DNA from: Ruminococcaceae bacterium YRB3002
GTDB lineage: Bacteria; Bacillota; Clostridia; Saccharofermentanales; Saccharofermentanaceae
Direction: 5' to 3'
Assembly: GCA_900099715.1 (NCBI GenBank)
Contig: FMTG01000004.1
Coordinates: 174,671 to 238,670, forward strand
Length of the DNA: 64,000 nt
Shown here: positions 63,762 to 64,000 of the stretch, one piece after another
How positions within the stretch are numbered: the first letter of the stretch is position 1
Layout of the letters: the number at the start of each line of letters is the position of its first letter
Program-made: the position numbers and the translations under genes
The notes under the pieces: generated by a model
Databases searched by the model: none
Told to the model about the DNA's origin: nothing
What the model saw: only the letters and a program-made list of their open reading frames with translations

Positions 63762-63941
63762 TTATTTCCAATTCTCGATCTTCATACTGAGATTCGTCTG
63801 GTTGCCATAGCTGGATGTGTAGCTTGCACTTTCAGTAGCATTTCTGGAGACAGTCGCCCGTCCGACAGACATTTTATGTGCAACTTCTTCCTGACTATAT
63901 CCGTTCCTTCTTCTGATCGATGACAGACTCTCTTTAGACAT
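63762..63941 (-). CDS. Small HTH-like protein
   Basis: 59 codons with GAGAGG 7 nt before ATG. The first 33 residues, MSKESLSSIRRRNGYSQEEV then AHKMSVGRATVSR, match the first helices of XRE/Cro-type helix-turn-helix proteins (RxxNGYSQEEVAxxMxVxRxTVSR). After this the sequence changes to a polar tail (NATESASYTSSYGNQTNLSM) and stops, so the usual remaining helices are missing. It may be a truncated regulator or a true small protein. The last 59 bp of the window beyond it show nothing recognisable. Confidence 0.5.
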   Translation of the reverse strand: MSKESLSSIRRRNGYSQEEVAHKMSVGRATVSRNATESASYTSSYGNQTNLSMKIENWK

Positions 63942-64000
63942 ATAACTACCTCTCTTCCCCTTATGATTGGATTCTATAGTCTCTACTACAAGGCATCAAT

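Overview
The window reads as a chromosomal segment of a Gram-positive Clostridia-type bacterium (Firmicutes/Bacillota). The evidence is consistent: nearly every gene has a strong GGAGG-type ribosome binding site, S14 is the zinc-ribbon type, adenylate kinase has a four-cysteine lid, and HPr kinase, WhiA, an ECF-type vitamin transporter core, Rrf2- and CdaR/PucR-type regulators and a Jag/YidC/RnpA/L34 cluster are present. Genus or species cannot be fixed from this alone. Most genes lie on the minus strand, so operons below are read from high to low coordinates.

Layout. 1-4.0 kb: the 3' end of a polyprenol-sugar glycosyltransferase, a polytopic membrane protein, an Rrf2 regulator (plus strand) and an undecaprenyl-phosphate sugar transferase. 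4-13 kb: cysK, cyclophilin, pncB, an NfeD/SPFH pair, truA, a ROK glucokinase, and an ECF core with both ATPases fused in one polypeptide. 13-31 kb: the complete S10-spc-alpha ribosomal operon, rpsJ down to rplQ, with secY, adk, map, infA, rpmJ and rpoA. Directly after secY sits a second, divergent secY, separated by a terminator. 31-37 kb: an operon of CdaR/PucR regulator, FtsE (with a long acidic tail), FtsX, an EnvC-like M23 protein, a methyltransferase and Hsp33. 37-43 kb: a STAS-acyl-CoA-synthetase fusion, a lone MsmK/UgpC-type ATPase, and a MATE exporter. 42-49 kb: rpmH-rnpA-yidD-yidC-jag-mnmE-mnmG-rsmG, the block usually found next to oriC, but without dnaA beside it. 49-51.6 kb: a small membrane protein and a two-component system.

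51.6-56.1 kb is the clearest accessory region. A 570-bp gene-free stretch packed with long inverted repeats is followed by the main plus-strand operon: a VTC-type polyphosphate polymerase domain protein, a DUF4956 membrane protein, a Cthe_2159-type carbohydrate-binding lipoprotein and a Ser-rich lipoprotein. 56.3-59.4 kb: hprK, a MurB fused to the C-terminal domain of RapZ, and whiA. 59.4-64 kb looks richer in A+T than the core and holds a large solute-binding-like lipoprotein, an N-terminally truncated paralogue, a small secreted protein and two short HTH-like open frames.

The most striking points are the tandem second SecY (it has lost the KEGESGR loop and the key arginine of the SecA-contacting loop), the STAS-AMP-ligase fusion, the MurB-RapZ fusion lacking the RapZ kinase domain and YvcK, a matching ACCTA-N9-TAG operator before the Rrf2 gene and cysK, and a palindrome family with the core GGGGACGGTTC at two distant sites. 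No tRNA, rRNA, CRISPR array, insertion sequence or phage gene was seen.
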